A DNA stretch of 40,310 bases from an uncultured Clostridia bacterium (GTDB lineage: Bacteria > Bacillota > Clostridia > Lachnospirales > Anaerotignaceae): the NCBI GenBank assembly GCA_944378105.1, contig CALWGC010000018.1, positions 1 through 40,310 on the forward strand, in the 5' to 3' direction. Made by a program: the position numbers and the translations under genes. The notes beneath the pieces were generated by a model. It was not told the origin of the DNA. It did no database searches and was given only the letters and a program-made list of their open reading frames with translations. Positions 15,966 to 23,485 of the stretch are shown here, one piece after another. The stretch's first letter is position 1. Every line of letters starts with the position of its first letter.

Positions 15966-17894
15966 TTAAGCAACTCGTTTTTGCTGCTGTGGTGCCTGCT
16001 TGATGGTAGTGGTATCGTTGCCTTTGTATTTCCAAGACAACATTCTGGAGGAGTTCAGAACAACGAAGATCGAAGATGCATTGTGTACCAAGGCAGCGGC
16101 GATTGGGTTCAGGAAGCCCAAGCTGGACAGAGCCACGCCGGCGATGTTCACGAACACTGCAAAGACGATGATGTTTTGTTTGATCATGGCGTAAGATTTC
16201 TGGCAGATGGCCAAGGTGGATGGCAGCATACCGATGTTATCACTCATCAAAGTGATGTTAGAAGCTTCGGCTGCAACGTCAGTACCAACAGCGCCCATGG
16301 CGATACCAACATCTGCAAGGGCCAGAGCCGGTGCGTCGTTGACACCGTCGCCAACCATGGCAACCACTTCGCCCTGTTCTTTGAAGCGGCGGATGGCTTC
16401 CAGTTTGTCTTCCGGCAGCAAGTTGGCACGGAATTCTGTGATGCCTGCTTCTTCGCAGATGGCTTTTGCCGTAAATTCGTTATCCCCTGTCAGCATAACC
16501 ACATGTTTTACGCCCAGTTTCTTGAATTCCTGTACAGTTTCTCTTACGTTTTCGCGGATAGTATCGGCTACTGCAATACCGCCCAATACGTTGCCGTTTT
16601 CAATGACCACCATGGTGGTACGGCCCAAAGATTCTTCTTTTTTGATATAGCTTTGGATTTTTGCTGGCACATTTTTCAGATCGGCCAAGCATTTCTTGTT
16701 GGATACTTCATAGGTGTTTTCATCCAAGGTAGCACGAACGCCACGACCAAAGAGCATTTCAAATTCCGCATTTGGAATATCGTTTGTGTTGATATATTTG
16801 TTTGCCGTCAAGTTTTTCATGATGGCTTTGCCAATGGGGTGGCTGGAGTTCTTTTCCACCATGGCAATGGTTTTGTAATATTCGTTCTTGTCTACGCCGT
16901 CCATAATAAAGGTAGAAACAACCTGTGGGGTACCTTTTGTGATGGTACCAGTTTTGTCAAAGCAAATGGTGGTTACTTTGGCTGCACTTTCAATGGCGTC
17001 GCCGCCTTTAATCAAAACACCTTTTTTGGCTGCATTGCCAACGGCTGCAATGACAACGGTCGGTGTTGCCAAAACCAGAGCGCACGGACAAGCGATAACC
17101 AAAACGGTCATTACACGGAGCAGGTCATTGGTAACAAACCATACAATCGCTGCGATGATTAAAATAATAGGAAGGAAAAATTCCGAGAATTTGTCAGCAA
17201 TTTTCTGTGCATTACCTTTATTATCCTGTGCTGCTTTTACAGTCTTGATGATGTTACCAAGTACGGTGTCGCCGCCCAGTTTTTCGGTCCGAATTTCAAT
17301 CACGCCGTTTTCATTTAACGTACCAACGAAAACCTTATCGTCTACTTTTTTATCCACTGGCATCGATTCACCGGTGATGGCTGCTTCATTGATTGCGGCC
17401 TGGCCTTTGGTGATGACACCGTCAACGGCGATTTTTTCACCGGCCTGCACCTGGATGATGTCGCCTTTTCTTACTTCTTTAATGGATACTTGCTGGAACT
17501 GACCATTGACCAGTTTGCGACAGGTGGTTGGAACCAGTTTTACCAATTCGCTGACTGCGTTTTTCGTTTTCAGCATCGTGAAGTCTTCCAGTACTTCGCC
17601 GATGATCATCATAAACGCGGTGATGGCACCGGAGAGATATTCTCCTACATAGGTACATCCAATCAGTGCCAATACAACCAGCATACCGGCTGTAATTTTC
17701 CGTTTGGTAATGGTTGCCTGTACTGCATCGATCACGCATTTCCCGCCGTTGAGCACCAACGGAATAATAGAGAAGCGGAAGGGAAGTGTTCCCGGTATTG
17801 CAAAATCAAAGAATGCGCCTAACAAAATTGTGATTAAACAAGCGGCTGGGTATGCTACCATACCAAAATTAATTCCAGAATCCTTTTTCCCCAT
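15966..17894 (-). CDS. P1B-type heavy-metal-translocating ATPase (probably copper or related soft metal)
   Basis: A 642-aa membrane pump. Ordered motifs: TGES (174-177, actuator), ACPCALVLATP with the CPC metal site (269-271) in a membrane helix, DKTGT with phosphorylated D313, SSHPIG (H352, nucleotide domain), and GDGVNDAPAL. The final helix reads HNASSIFVVLNSSRML. It has no N-terminal HMA or CxxC domain, which is unusual. The CPC and the last helix fit P1B pumps but do not alone separate Cu from Zn/Cd/Mn; a CsoR-type operator in its leader favours copper. The ATG giving MGKKDSG has AAGGAGG 8 bases upstream; the in-frame TTG further up is unlikely. It is followed by small-protein gene B. Confidence 0.9.
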   Translation of the reverse strand: MGKKDSGINFGMVAYPAACLITILLGAFFDFAIPGTLPFRFSIIPLVLNGGKCVIDAVQATITKRKITAGMLVVLALIGCTYVGEYLSGAITAFMMIIGEVLEDFTMLKTKNAVSELVKLVPTTCRKLVNGQFQQVSIKEVRKGDIIQVQAGEKIAVDGVITKGQAAINEAAITGESMPVDKKVDDKVFVGTLNENGVIEIRTEKLGGDTVLGNIIKTVKAAQDNKGNAQKIADKFSEFFLPIILIIAAIVWFVTNDLLRVMTVLVIACPCALVLATPTVVIAAVGNAAKKGVLIKGGDAIESAAKVTTICFDKTGTITKGTPQVVSTFIMDGVDKNEYYKTIAMVEKNSSHPIGKAIMKNLTANKYINTNDIPNAEFEMLFGRGVRATLDENTYEVSNKKCLADLKNVPAKIQSYIKKEESLGRTTMVVIENGNVLGGIAVADTIRENVRETVQEFKKLGVKHVVMLTGDNEFTAKAICEEAGITEFRANLLPEDKLEAIRRFKEQGEVVAMVGDGVNDAPALALADVGIAMGAVGTDVAAEASNITLMSDNIGMLPSTLAICQKSYAMIKQNIIVFAVFVNIAGVALSSLGFLNPIAAALVHNASSIFVVLNSSRMLSWKYKGNDTTTIKQAPQQQKRVA

Positions 17895-17968
17895 AGTCCA
17901 TGCCTCCTTCAACTCATCCTGTCGTCCACCTGCAGTTACTCTCTGATCCTCCCTCCAGTTTAGTCCTT

Positions 17969-17985
17969 ATCCCCCCGTAGGGGAT
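17969..17985 (-). promoter_or_regulatory. CsoR-type operator in the ATPase leader
   Basis: The minus strand reads ATCCCCTACGGGGGGAT, a G-tract pseudo-palindrome nearly identical to known CsoR sites (form TACCCTACGGGGGTA). It lies about 18 bases downstream of the -10 box, so bound repressor would block early elongation or initiation. The CsoR-family gene at 19183 is the obvious candidate regulator. Confidence 0.7.
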
Positions 17986-18003
17986 TATTTCTTTCTTGAG
18001 CTG

Positions 18004-18032
18004 AATATAGCACTTATTTTCTTCTCTGTCAA
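18004..18032 (-). promoter_or_regulatory. Strong promoter of the metal ATPase
   Basis: Minus strand TTGACA (perfect -35), 17-base spacer, TATATT. The transcript would start near 17997, giving a leader of about 100 bases containing the CsoR-type operator. Confidence 0.75.
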
Positions 18033-18070
18033 TATCAAAATCAAAAATTTTCCAAAAAAATGAAATTTTT

Positions 18071-19087
18071 TTACTTAGTCAAAATTAACTCATTGACTGC
18101 TCTTTGGAGCACTCGGTAGGCCAGAGAAAGAGACTGCTCGCTGATATACTCATTTTTGCCATGAATTCCGCCAAGATGGTTTTTGTAATCCAACGGGAAA
18201 AAGCCAATGGTAGGGATGCCAAGCCCGCGAAAATAGCGGTTATCGCTAAATCCCGGCGTAATCACCGGCATCAATTTTGCCTCCGGCACAAAGGAGGAAA
18301 GGGCCCTTTGAAAAACACTTTGATAGTGGCAAAAAACATCGCTATCTGGCATCTGGCGAAAGTTTTTTCCCATGCCGCGGTACAACGGTTCCAAATCCAA
18401 TCGCCGTCCAGAAACGGGAAAATCGTAGGAAAAATACGCTTTGATTTCTTCGCTGTAATACCCCTTCCGGATACCCTCCTCCAGTATCCTCATCGGATTT
18501 TCCTCTTCTGGCGCAGTGGTCCAGTCGTCGGTCCTCTCCCCCGTTTGGAAGGTATAAAACCATTGGTCTTGGAAAGGAAATGGAAATCCTCCCCCTTCTC
18601 CCAGCACCAAAAAGCTGTGATCCAGACAATCCGATTGCTCCAAAACATAAGAAAGCCCGTTTTCTCCCCCATTTTCTTCATCAGCCGTGGCCAAAAACAG
18701 CAAAGAACAGTCCGGTTGAAGCCCGGATTGCTTTTGTTCTATCATCAACTTCATCCAAACAGCCACTTGGCTTTTGCAATCCAGCGCCCCACGGCCGCAA
18801 ATACAATGATGAATCCTGCTGGGTCGGTCCGGCGGAAACTTCCATCCTACCCCCTCCCCGTATGGAGCCGTGTCCAAATGCCCATGGAGCACCAGTGTCT
18901 TTTTCTGTTTTCCCGGAATCCATGCCGCCAGAGAGCTGCGGTTTTCTCCCTTGGTCCAAACCTTTGTTTCTACGCCATAGCGGCGAAGTTCCCGCTCCAA
19001 ATAAGCCGCGCACGCCGCCTCGTTTCCCGTGTCGCTTGTGGTATTCAATTCCATCAAACGCATCAAATATTCGATCAACTCTTCCAT
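18071..19087 (-). CDS. M20-family metallopeptidase/deacylase
   Basis: A 338-aa protein of the ArgE/DapE/CPG2 (M20) family. Metal-site motifs are present: HGHLDTAP (first His and Asp, near 69-75), GRGALDCKS (bridging Asp), DEENGGENG (general-base Glu pair), GEGGG, and a late HGKNEY histidine. At 338 residues it is shorter than the usual 370-450, because the inserted dimerisation domain is reduced. It removes an acyl group or an amino acid from a small peptide or N-acyl amino acid; the substrate is unknown. The start ATG follows GGGGGTGGGG. It is a single gene, divergent from the csoR-like gene. Confidence 0.85.
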   Translation of the reverse strand: MEELIEYLMRLMELNTTSDTGNEAACAAYLERELRRYGVETKVWTKGENRSSLAAWIPGKQKKTLVLHGHLDTAPYGEGVGWKFPPDRPSRIHHCICGRGALDCKSQVAVWMKLMIEQKQSGLQPDCSLLFLATADEENGGENGLSYVLEQSDCLDHSFLVLGEGGGFPFPFQDQWFYTFQTGERTDDWTTAPEEENPMRILEEGIRKGYYSEEIKAYFSYDFPVSGRRLDLEPLYRGMGKNFRQMPDSDVFCHYQSVFQRALSSFVPEAKLMPVITPGFSDNRYFRGLGIPTIGFFPLDYKNHLGGIHGKNEYISEQSLSLAYRVLQRAVNELILTK

Positions 19088-19121
19088 ATCCCCACCCCCA
19101 GGACTATTTTTTGAAAACCTC

Positions 19122-19150
19122 TTGAAAAATCGTTTCGGATTGGTTATGAT
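19122..19150 (+). promoter_or_regulatory. Promoter of the CsoR-family gene
   Basis: TTGAAA, 17-base spacer, TATGAT. An overlapping TATAAT 5 bases later is another possible -10 at poor spacing. Confidence 0.55.
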
Positions 19151-19182
19151 ATAATAGTAATACAAAAAAGGAGGTGTTTTCA

Positions 19183-19569
19183 ATGAGTAATCAGAAAAAA
19201 AAAATGACATCCGACGTTGCTGCACCTGTGCCAGAGGTAACCGAAAACTCCCATATCCATGTCCATGAGGATGGAACGTTCCATGCCCATACCCACTCGC
19301 CAGAGGAATACAAAAAGCTCATTCACCGAACTTCGATCATCATTGGCCATGCAACCTCCATCAAAAAAATGCTGGAAGAACAGCGGGACTGTACGGAAAT
19401 TCTCATCCAAATATCGGCTGTCCAGTCTTCTTTAAATAATCTGGGAAAACTGATTTTGAAAAACCATATCAACGAATGTGTCATACATGCCAATAGCGGA
19501 GAAGATCCTTCTCTTCAGCAACAGGCGCTTTCCAGTTTAAACGATGCCATTGATAAATTCATCCGTTAA
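19183..19569 (+). CDS. csoR: CsoR-family metal-sensing repressor with histidine-rich N-terminal tail
   Basis: A 128-aa protein. Residues 45-105 match the all-helical CsoR/RcnR (DUF156) core, including RDCTEILIQISAVQSSLNNLG. The Cu(I) ligand pattern is intact: C70, H95 and C99 (C...HxxxC), as in true CsoR rather than RcnR or CstR. The first 40 residues form a tail with six alternating histidines (H24, H26, H28, H34, H36, H38), unlike the short tail of standard CsoR; it may bind extra metal. CsoR tetramers repress metal-export genes and release DNA on Cu(I) binding. The likely target is the operator at 17969. Start ATG with AAGGAGG 8 bases upstream. Metal identity is inference. Confidence 0.85.
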   Translation: MSNQKKKMTSDVAAPVPEVTENSHIHVHEDGTFHAHTHSPEEYKKLIHRTSIIIGHATSIKKMLEEQRDCTEILIQISAVQSSLNNLGKLILKNHINECVIHANSGEDPSLQQQALSSLNDAIDKFIR

Positions 19570-19616
19570 ATCAAACTGAGAAAGGAGAGGCATCTCTTTG
19601 CTATTGGGTGCAGCGC

Positions 19617-19691
19617 AAAAAAGGGCAATACCCCCGGCAAAACGAAACCTGCTCCGTTTCGTTTTTGCCAGATTGGGTGGAGGCCCTTTTT
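19617..19691 (+). terminator. Long nested hairpin downstream of csoR
   Basis: AAAAAGGGC (19618-19626) pairs with GCCCTTTTT (19683-19691). Inside are ACCC/GGGT and a long GGCAAAACGAAAC/GTTTCGTTTTTGCC stem (19636-19669). It ends in five T, so it should terminate csoR. Smaller stems just before it (AGAG..CTCT, TTTGC..GCAAA) make a more elaborate RNA possible. Confidence 0.65.
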
Positions 19692-19768
19692 GCATGGAAC
19701 CTTTTTACTCTTTCTGCGTCCAATGAAACAAAGACGACACAATCAAAAAGAAAAAGGAGGTCCTTTGT

Positions 19769-20812
19769 ATGAAACGAAACCAAATCCTTTCCCTGGCCCT
19801 TGCGCTGGTATTGAGTACTTCTGCTTGCCCTGTTTTTGCTGCTGAAACGGCTTCTACTTCACCTTCGGCCACCACGACCGAAGATTCCACCGCCGAAGAA
19901 CCGCAGGCCGCTTTGCCAGAACGCCTCTTGGCCTATGGAAAAATCACCGACTTGAACCAACAAGATGGCACCCTTACCTCCATCACGGCCCAGTCGGTAC
20001 AGGGTGAAACCATTGTCTATACCGTCGACGAATCCACCATTTTCTTTGACAGCGGCAAAGGCATTGCTATGGATGCAACCGATCTGAACGTGGGCGATAG
20101 CGTTTATTTTTATCATAACCCAGCCATGACTGCAAGCCTTCCACCCCAGACCTATGCCCAGGCTGTCGTTGGAAATATGCCCATGGACGTTGCCTGTGCC
20201 CATCTGCATACCGTTGAATCCCTCACCGATACCGATACCGGCCGCCTGCTGGTGACCGATCAGGGAGGATTACAGATTTCTTTGCCCGCAGATACCACCT
20301 ATACCTATTTGGACGGTTCTGCCGCTGAGGCCAGCGACTTACAAGCCAATGACCGTATTTTCACCTGGTATGAAGCCGTACAAGAAAGCTATCCGGCCAG
20401 AACCTCTGCCAACCGCGTTGTGATCCTTCCTGCCGAAGAAACGGTGACCCCTTGGGCCGTTTCCTATGGTAAATCTGAACTAAAAGAACAAAACGGCACG
20501 CTTTATGTTCCCCTGCGGACAACGGCTGAAGAGCTCCAACTGTCCCTTCTTTGGGATAGTGACACCCGCACTGCCACCTTGCAAAGCGATGCTAGAAGCA
20601 TGGACTTTACCGAAGGCGAAGATCTCTATCTTTCCACTTCCACGCTGCCTGGCGCCGTTGGCATGACAGCCCCACTGACTTTGGGCGCTGCGCCTTTCAT
20701 CGATGAAGAAGGCACCATGTACGTCCCCGCAGAATCCTTTACTGCACTGGTGGGACTGCAAGTAGAGGAAACAGCGGACCAGATCACCATCTCCGCACAG
20801 CCAAAATCTTAA
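19769..20812 (+). CDS. Secreted protein with C-terminal copper-amine-oxidase-N-like domain
   Basis: A 347-aa exported protein. The signal peptide occupies residues 1-25 (MKRNQILSLALALVL, cut near VFAA). A Ser/Thr/Glu-rich linker follows (26-50). A middle domain (about 50-225) has two beta-rich repeats that set out a bound-value pattern (DESTIFFDSGKG..., VGDSVYFYH; PADTTYTYLDGSA..., NDRIFTWYEA). The end (about 250-345) has LYVPLRTTAEELQLSLLWD and TMYVPAESFTALVGLQV, the paired motif of the copper amine oxidase N-terminal/stalk domain seen in many Clostridia wall proteins. It probably binds the wall or other surface proteins. AAGGAGG lies upstream of the ATG. No clear terminator follows. Confidence 0.75.
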   Translation: MKRNQILSLALALVLSTSACPVFAAETASTSPSATTTEDSTAEEPQAALPERLLAYGKITDLNQQDGTLTSITAQSVQGETIVYTVDESTIFFDSGKGIAMDATDLNVGDSVYFYHNPAMTASLPPQTYAQAVVGNMPMDVACAHLHTVESLTDTDTGRLLVTDQGGLQISLPADTTYTYLDGSAAEASDLQANDRIFTWYEAVQESYPARTSANRVVILPAEETVTPWAVSYGKSELKEQNGTLYVPLRTTAEELQLSLLWDSDTRTATLQSDARSMDFTEGEDLYLSTSTLPGAVGMTAPLTLGAAPFIDEEGTMYVPAESFTALVGLQVEETADQITISAQPKS

Positions 20813-20893
20813 AGTCCCCTTCTATTTGTTGGAAAAACAACTGCTTCTTCCCTCTTTTTTTGATAAAATAAAGAAAAAAGGAGCGTGTTGTCG

Positions 20894-21181
20894 ATGAAAA
20901 AACCATCCATTCGAATTACCCTTGTCCGTAAGCTGGGCAGTCACCCCTGCCACCATGGCCATCGTATTGGGGACTCTTTTGATTTTGATACCCAGCGTGG
21001 CCTGCTTTGCCCCATGGCCTGTCATGTGGCCTTCCCCTTTGTGGACATTCTCCGTTATGGCGGTACTTTGCCCACCAATGATCAGGGAGAAATTTTATTT
21101 GCCTGTCCCGATGTGGATGTATTGCAGGTCTTTCGCATTGAGGTTATGCCGCCAGAAGGGGAGAAAGGGGATTGCCAATGA
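20894..21181 (+). CDS. TIGR04076-family protein
   Basis: A 95-aa soluble protein that I recognise as the TIGR04076 family by the pattern LVRKLGSHPCHHGHRIGDSFDFD, then GLLCPMACHVAFPFVDILRYGG and a late CPD. Cys and His residues (HPCHHGH, LLCPMACH) suggest a metal or cofactor role; function is unknown. The ATG giving MKKPSI lies 10 bases after GGAG, while upstream GTG and TTG codons are too close to it. Its stop overlaps the next start (ATGA), so it is translationally coupled to the crotonase-fold gene. Confidence 0.8.
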   Translation: MKKPSIRITLVRKLGSHPCHHGHRIGDSFDFDTQRGLLCPMACHVAFPFVDILRYGGTLPTNDQGEILFACPDVDVLQVFRIEVMPPEGEKGDCQ

Positions 21182-21942
21182 TTCAAGTAGCACAAAAGGA
21201 GGCCATTTTCCACATTACCCTCTCTCAACCCCATAGCCTCAACGCTTTGACCTCCTCCATGATGCAACAACTGGTGGAAGCCTTACATTTGCCCAAAACA
21301 AACAAAGAAATTGCCGTCGTTTTGCTTTCCGGCGCAGGTGAAAAAGCCTTTTGTGCCGGCGGCGATGTGAAGGCCGAAAGCCAGCTGACCCCCGAAACGG
21401 CCGTGCTTTTTTGCCAAGAGGAGCAACGGCTGATGGAAGCAGTGGCCACCTGTCCTGTGCCGGTGGTTTGCGCCATCCATGGCTATACCTTGGGCGGCGG
21501 TGCAACGTTGGCCTTGGCCAGTGATTTTGTATGGGCCGCCGATTCCTTGCAAATGAGTTTGCCCAGTTTGCGCCTTGGCCTCTTGCCTGCTGATGGCGTC
21601 ATTCATCGACTGGTACAAGCCGTGGGAAAGGCCAATGCCTTTGATCTTTTGGTCACAGGGCGACGGATTTCGGCCCAGGAAGCCTTGCAGTGGGGTTTGG
21701 TTCAGCGGGTGGTCGAGAAAGAGCAGTTGATGGAAGAAGCATGGCGTTTTTGCCAAACTTTGGCCGCTTGTGCGCCAGAGGCCCTTTGTGCCCTCACTTC
21801 TGCCGTCCGCTTTGCCGCCCATGCTTCTTTGACCGAAAGTCTCGCCTTTGAAACCCAATCCTTTGCAAACCTCACGGCCACACCCAATTACCACGAAGCC
21901 ATGGACGCTTTTTTCCAAAAACGTCCCCCCAAATTCCGCTAA
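21178..21942 (+). CDS. Crotonase-fold (enoyl-CoA hydratase/isomerase) protein lacking both hydratase glutamates
   Basis: A 254-aa protein of the crotonase superfamily. The CoA oxyanion-hole segments are present: AFCAGGDV (57-64) and HGYTLGGG (101-108), as is the later GRRISAQEALQWGLV (161-175). The two acidic residues of enoyl-CoA hydratase (Glu144 and Glu164, 20 apart) align with T110 (GGGAT) and S130 (LPSLRLG), so it should not hydrate enoyl-CoA by the normal mechanism. It may be an isomerase, hydrolase or decarboxylase of an acyl-CoA, or non-catalytic. The overlap with the TIGR04076 gene (ATGA) shows coupled translation; the ribosome site is AGAAAGGGG. Confidence 0.8.
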   Translation: MIQVAQKEAIFHITLSQPHSLNALTSSMMQQLVEALHLPKTNKEIAVVLLSGAGEKAFCAGGDVKAESQLTPETAVLFCQEEQRLMEAVATCPVPVVCAIHGYTLGGGATLALASDFVWAADSLQMSLPSLRLGLLPADGVIHRLVQAVGKANAFDLLVTGRRISAQEALQWGLVQRVVEKEQLMEEAWRFCQTLAACAPEALCALTSAVRFAAHASLTESLAFETQSFANLTATPNYHEAMDAFFQKRPPKFR

Positions 21943-21977
21943 AAAAGGCGCTGCTTTTGAACAAGCAGCGCCTTTTT
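21942..21977. terminator. Bidirectional terminator
   Basis: A perfect 15-bp stem (AAAAAGGCGCTGCTT 21942-21956, complement 21963-21977) with T runs on both strands. It is shared by the crotonase-fold gene and the convergent symporter gene. Confidence 0.9.
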
Positions 21978-21978
21978 A

Positions 21979-23352
21979 TTATGCAAATTTATCGATATAA
22001 CCCATCACAAAGATGAACAATACCACCAAAGGCAAAATCCACTTCATGTAAAAATGCAGCGCCCGTGGGAATTTCAACCCCGCACCGCTGTTGGCCTCTG
22101 CCAAAAACTTGTCCCAGCCCCAGCCGTTTTTCCAACTGCAAAAGAGCACAAAAATCAAGCTGCCCAAAGGCAGGATATTCTGGCTTACCAAAAAGTCTTC
22201 CAAGTCCAACACCGCCGTGTCGGGCCCAAAGGGCATAAAACTGCTCCAAAGATTATACCCAAACACACAAGGCAAAGATAACAAAATAATCACAATCACA
22301 TGGATGCCCACTGCCTTTTTCCGGCTGGTTTTGGTCAAATCCATGGCAAAGGAGATGATGTTTTGGAACACGGCAATGACCGTCGAAAAAGAGGCAAAGC
22401 ACATGAACAAGAAAAACAGCGATCCCCACAACCGGCCGCCTGGCATGTGGTTAAACACATTGGGCAGAGTCACAAAAATCAGCGATGGCCCTTGGCCCGG
22501 GTTTACCCCATAGGCAAAGCAGGCCGGGAAAATAATCATACCCGCCATCAACGCCACAAAAGTGTCCAAAATGGTAATCAAAATGGCTTCTCCCGTCAAA
22601 GAGCGGGACTTGTCAATGTAACTGCCAAAAATGGCAATGGCCCCAATGCCAATGCTTAACGTAAAAAAGGCTTGGCCCAATGCCGCAAACAACACTTCCA
22701 ATAAACCATATTCCTTCAGCGCCGCAAAATTTGGCTTCAGATAAAAGGAAAGCCCTTCTTCCCCGCCTTCCAACAGCGCCGAACGCACCGCCAACACCAC
22801 CATCAGCGCCAGCAATAACAGCATCATCACCTTGGTGATTTTTTCCACGCCATCTTGCAGCCCTTGGGCGCAAATGCCAAAACAAATCAGCACCACCACA
22901 ATCATAAACACGATCATCAAAGCCGGATTGGCTAACATCGTGTCAAAGGCGGCCTTTACTCCTGCCGTATCCAGCCCCACAAAGGCCCCTCTGGCCGATT
23001 GGATGAAATAGTATAGCATCCACCCGGCCACCGTCGTGTAAAACATCATCAATAAATAATTGCCGGCCATGCCCAGCCATTTATACCAATGCCATTTGCT
23101 CCCCTTTGGTTCCAACGTATCCATGGCCAAAGCAATGGATTTTTGGCTGGCACGTCCCACGGCCAATTCCGTTACCAAAATGGGAATCCCCATCAAAATC
23201 AAAAAGGCAATATAGATTAATACAAAAGCGGCCCCGCCATATTGTCCCGTGATATAAGGAAACTTCCATACGTTTCCAAGCCCAATGGCGCATCCTGCCG
23301 AGATGAGGATAAATCCCAACCGAGAGGAAAAGCGCTCTCTTTTCTGCTCCAT
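21979..23352 (-). CDS. NSS-family sodium-dependent transporter
   Basis: A 457-aa, 11-12-helix transporter of the neurotransmitter:sodium symporter (LeuT-like) family. The first helix has GCAIGLGNVWKFPYITGQYGG, with the Na+- and substrate-binding GLGN followed by K where eukaryotic members have R. A later ALGQAFFTLSIGIGAIAIFGSY matches helix 6, with its unwound SIGxG. It imports an amino acid or similar compound with Na+; the substrate is not assigned. The chosen ATG has AGGAAGGAAC before it; the 64 codons upstream in frame lack a good start. Confidence 0.9.
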   Translation of the reverse strand: MEQKRERFSSRLGFILISAGCAIGLGNVWKFPYITGQYGGAAFVLIYIAFLILMGIPILVTELAVGRASQKSIALAMDTLEPKGSKWHWYKWLGMAGNYLLMMFYTTVAGWMLYYFIQSARGAFVGLDTAGVKAAFDTMLANPALMIVFMIVVVLICFGICAQGLQDGVEKITKVMMLLLLALMVVLAVRSALLEGGEEGLSFYLKPNFAALKEYGLLEVLFAALGQAFFTLSIGIGAIAIFGSYIDKSRSLTGEAILITILDTFVALMAGMIIFPACFAYGVNPGQGPSLIFVTLPNVFNHMPGGRLWGSLFFLFMCFASFSTVIAVFQNIISFAMDLTKTSRKKAVGIHVIVIILLSLPCVFGYNLWSSFMPFGPDTAVLDLEDFLVSQNILPLGSLIFVLFCSWKNGWGWDKFLAEANSGAGLKFPRALHFYMKWILPLVVLFIFVMGYIDKFA

Positions 23353-23440
23353 GTTCCTTCCTCCCAAAACATCTATTTCTTTTTTACGCTGTCCTTGGTA
23401 TCTTTGACTGGCCTCATTTGCAGCGCAACTTTTTTCCACA

Positions 23441-23485
23441 AAAAAAGAATGTGCCCGGATTACTCCACACACATTCTCGTTTTTT
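23441..23485 (-). terminator. Terminator of the DapA-like gene
   Basis: A stem GAATGTG (23447-23453)/CACATTC (23470-23476), followed on the minus strand by a run of T (complement of 23440-23446). It lies at the end of the DapA-superfamily gene. Confidence 0.7.

Noticed and set aside
15891..17162. A 423-codon plus-strand frame across the metal ATPase
   Set aside because: It is antisense to a clear P1B ATPase with every catalytic motif. Its translation is rich in His/Cys/Phe as expected for a shadow.
19087..19105. A second CsoR-like site upstream of the csoR gene
   Set aside because: The C-rich run is the ribosome site of the M20 peptidase on the minus strand. It lacks the palindromic arms of the operator at 17969.
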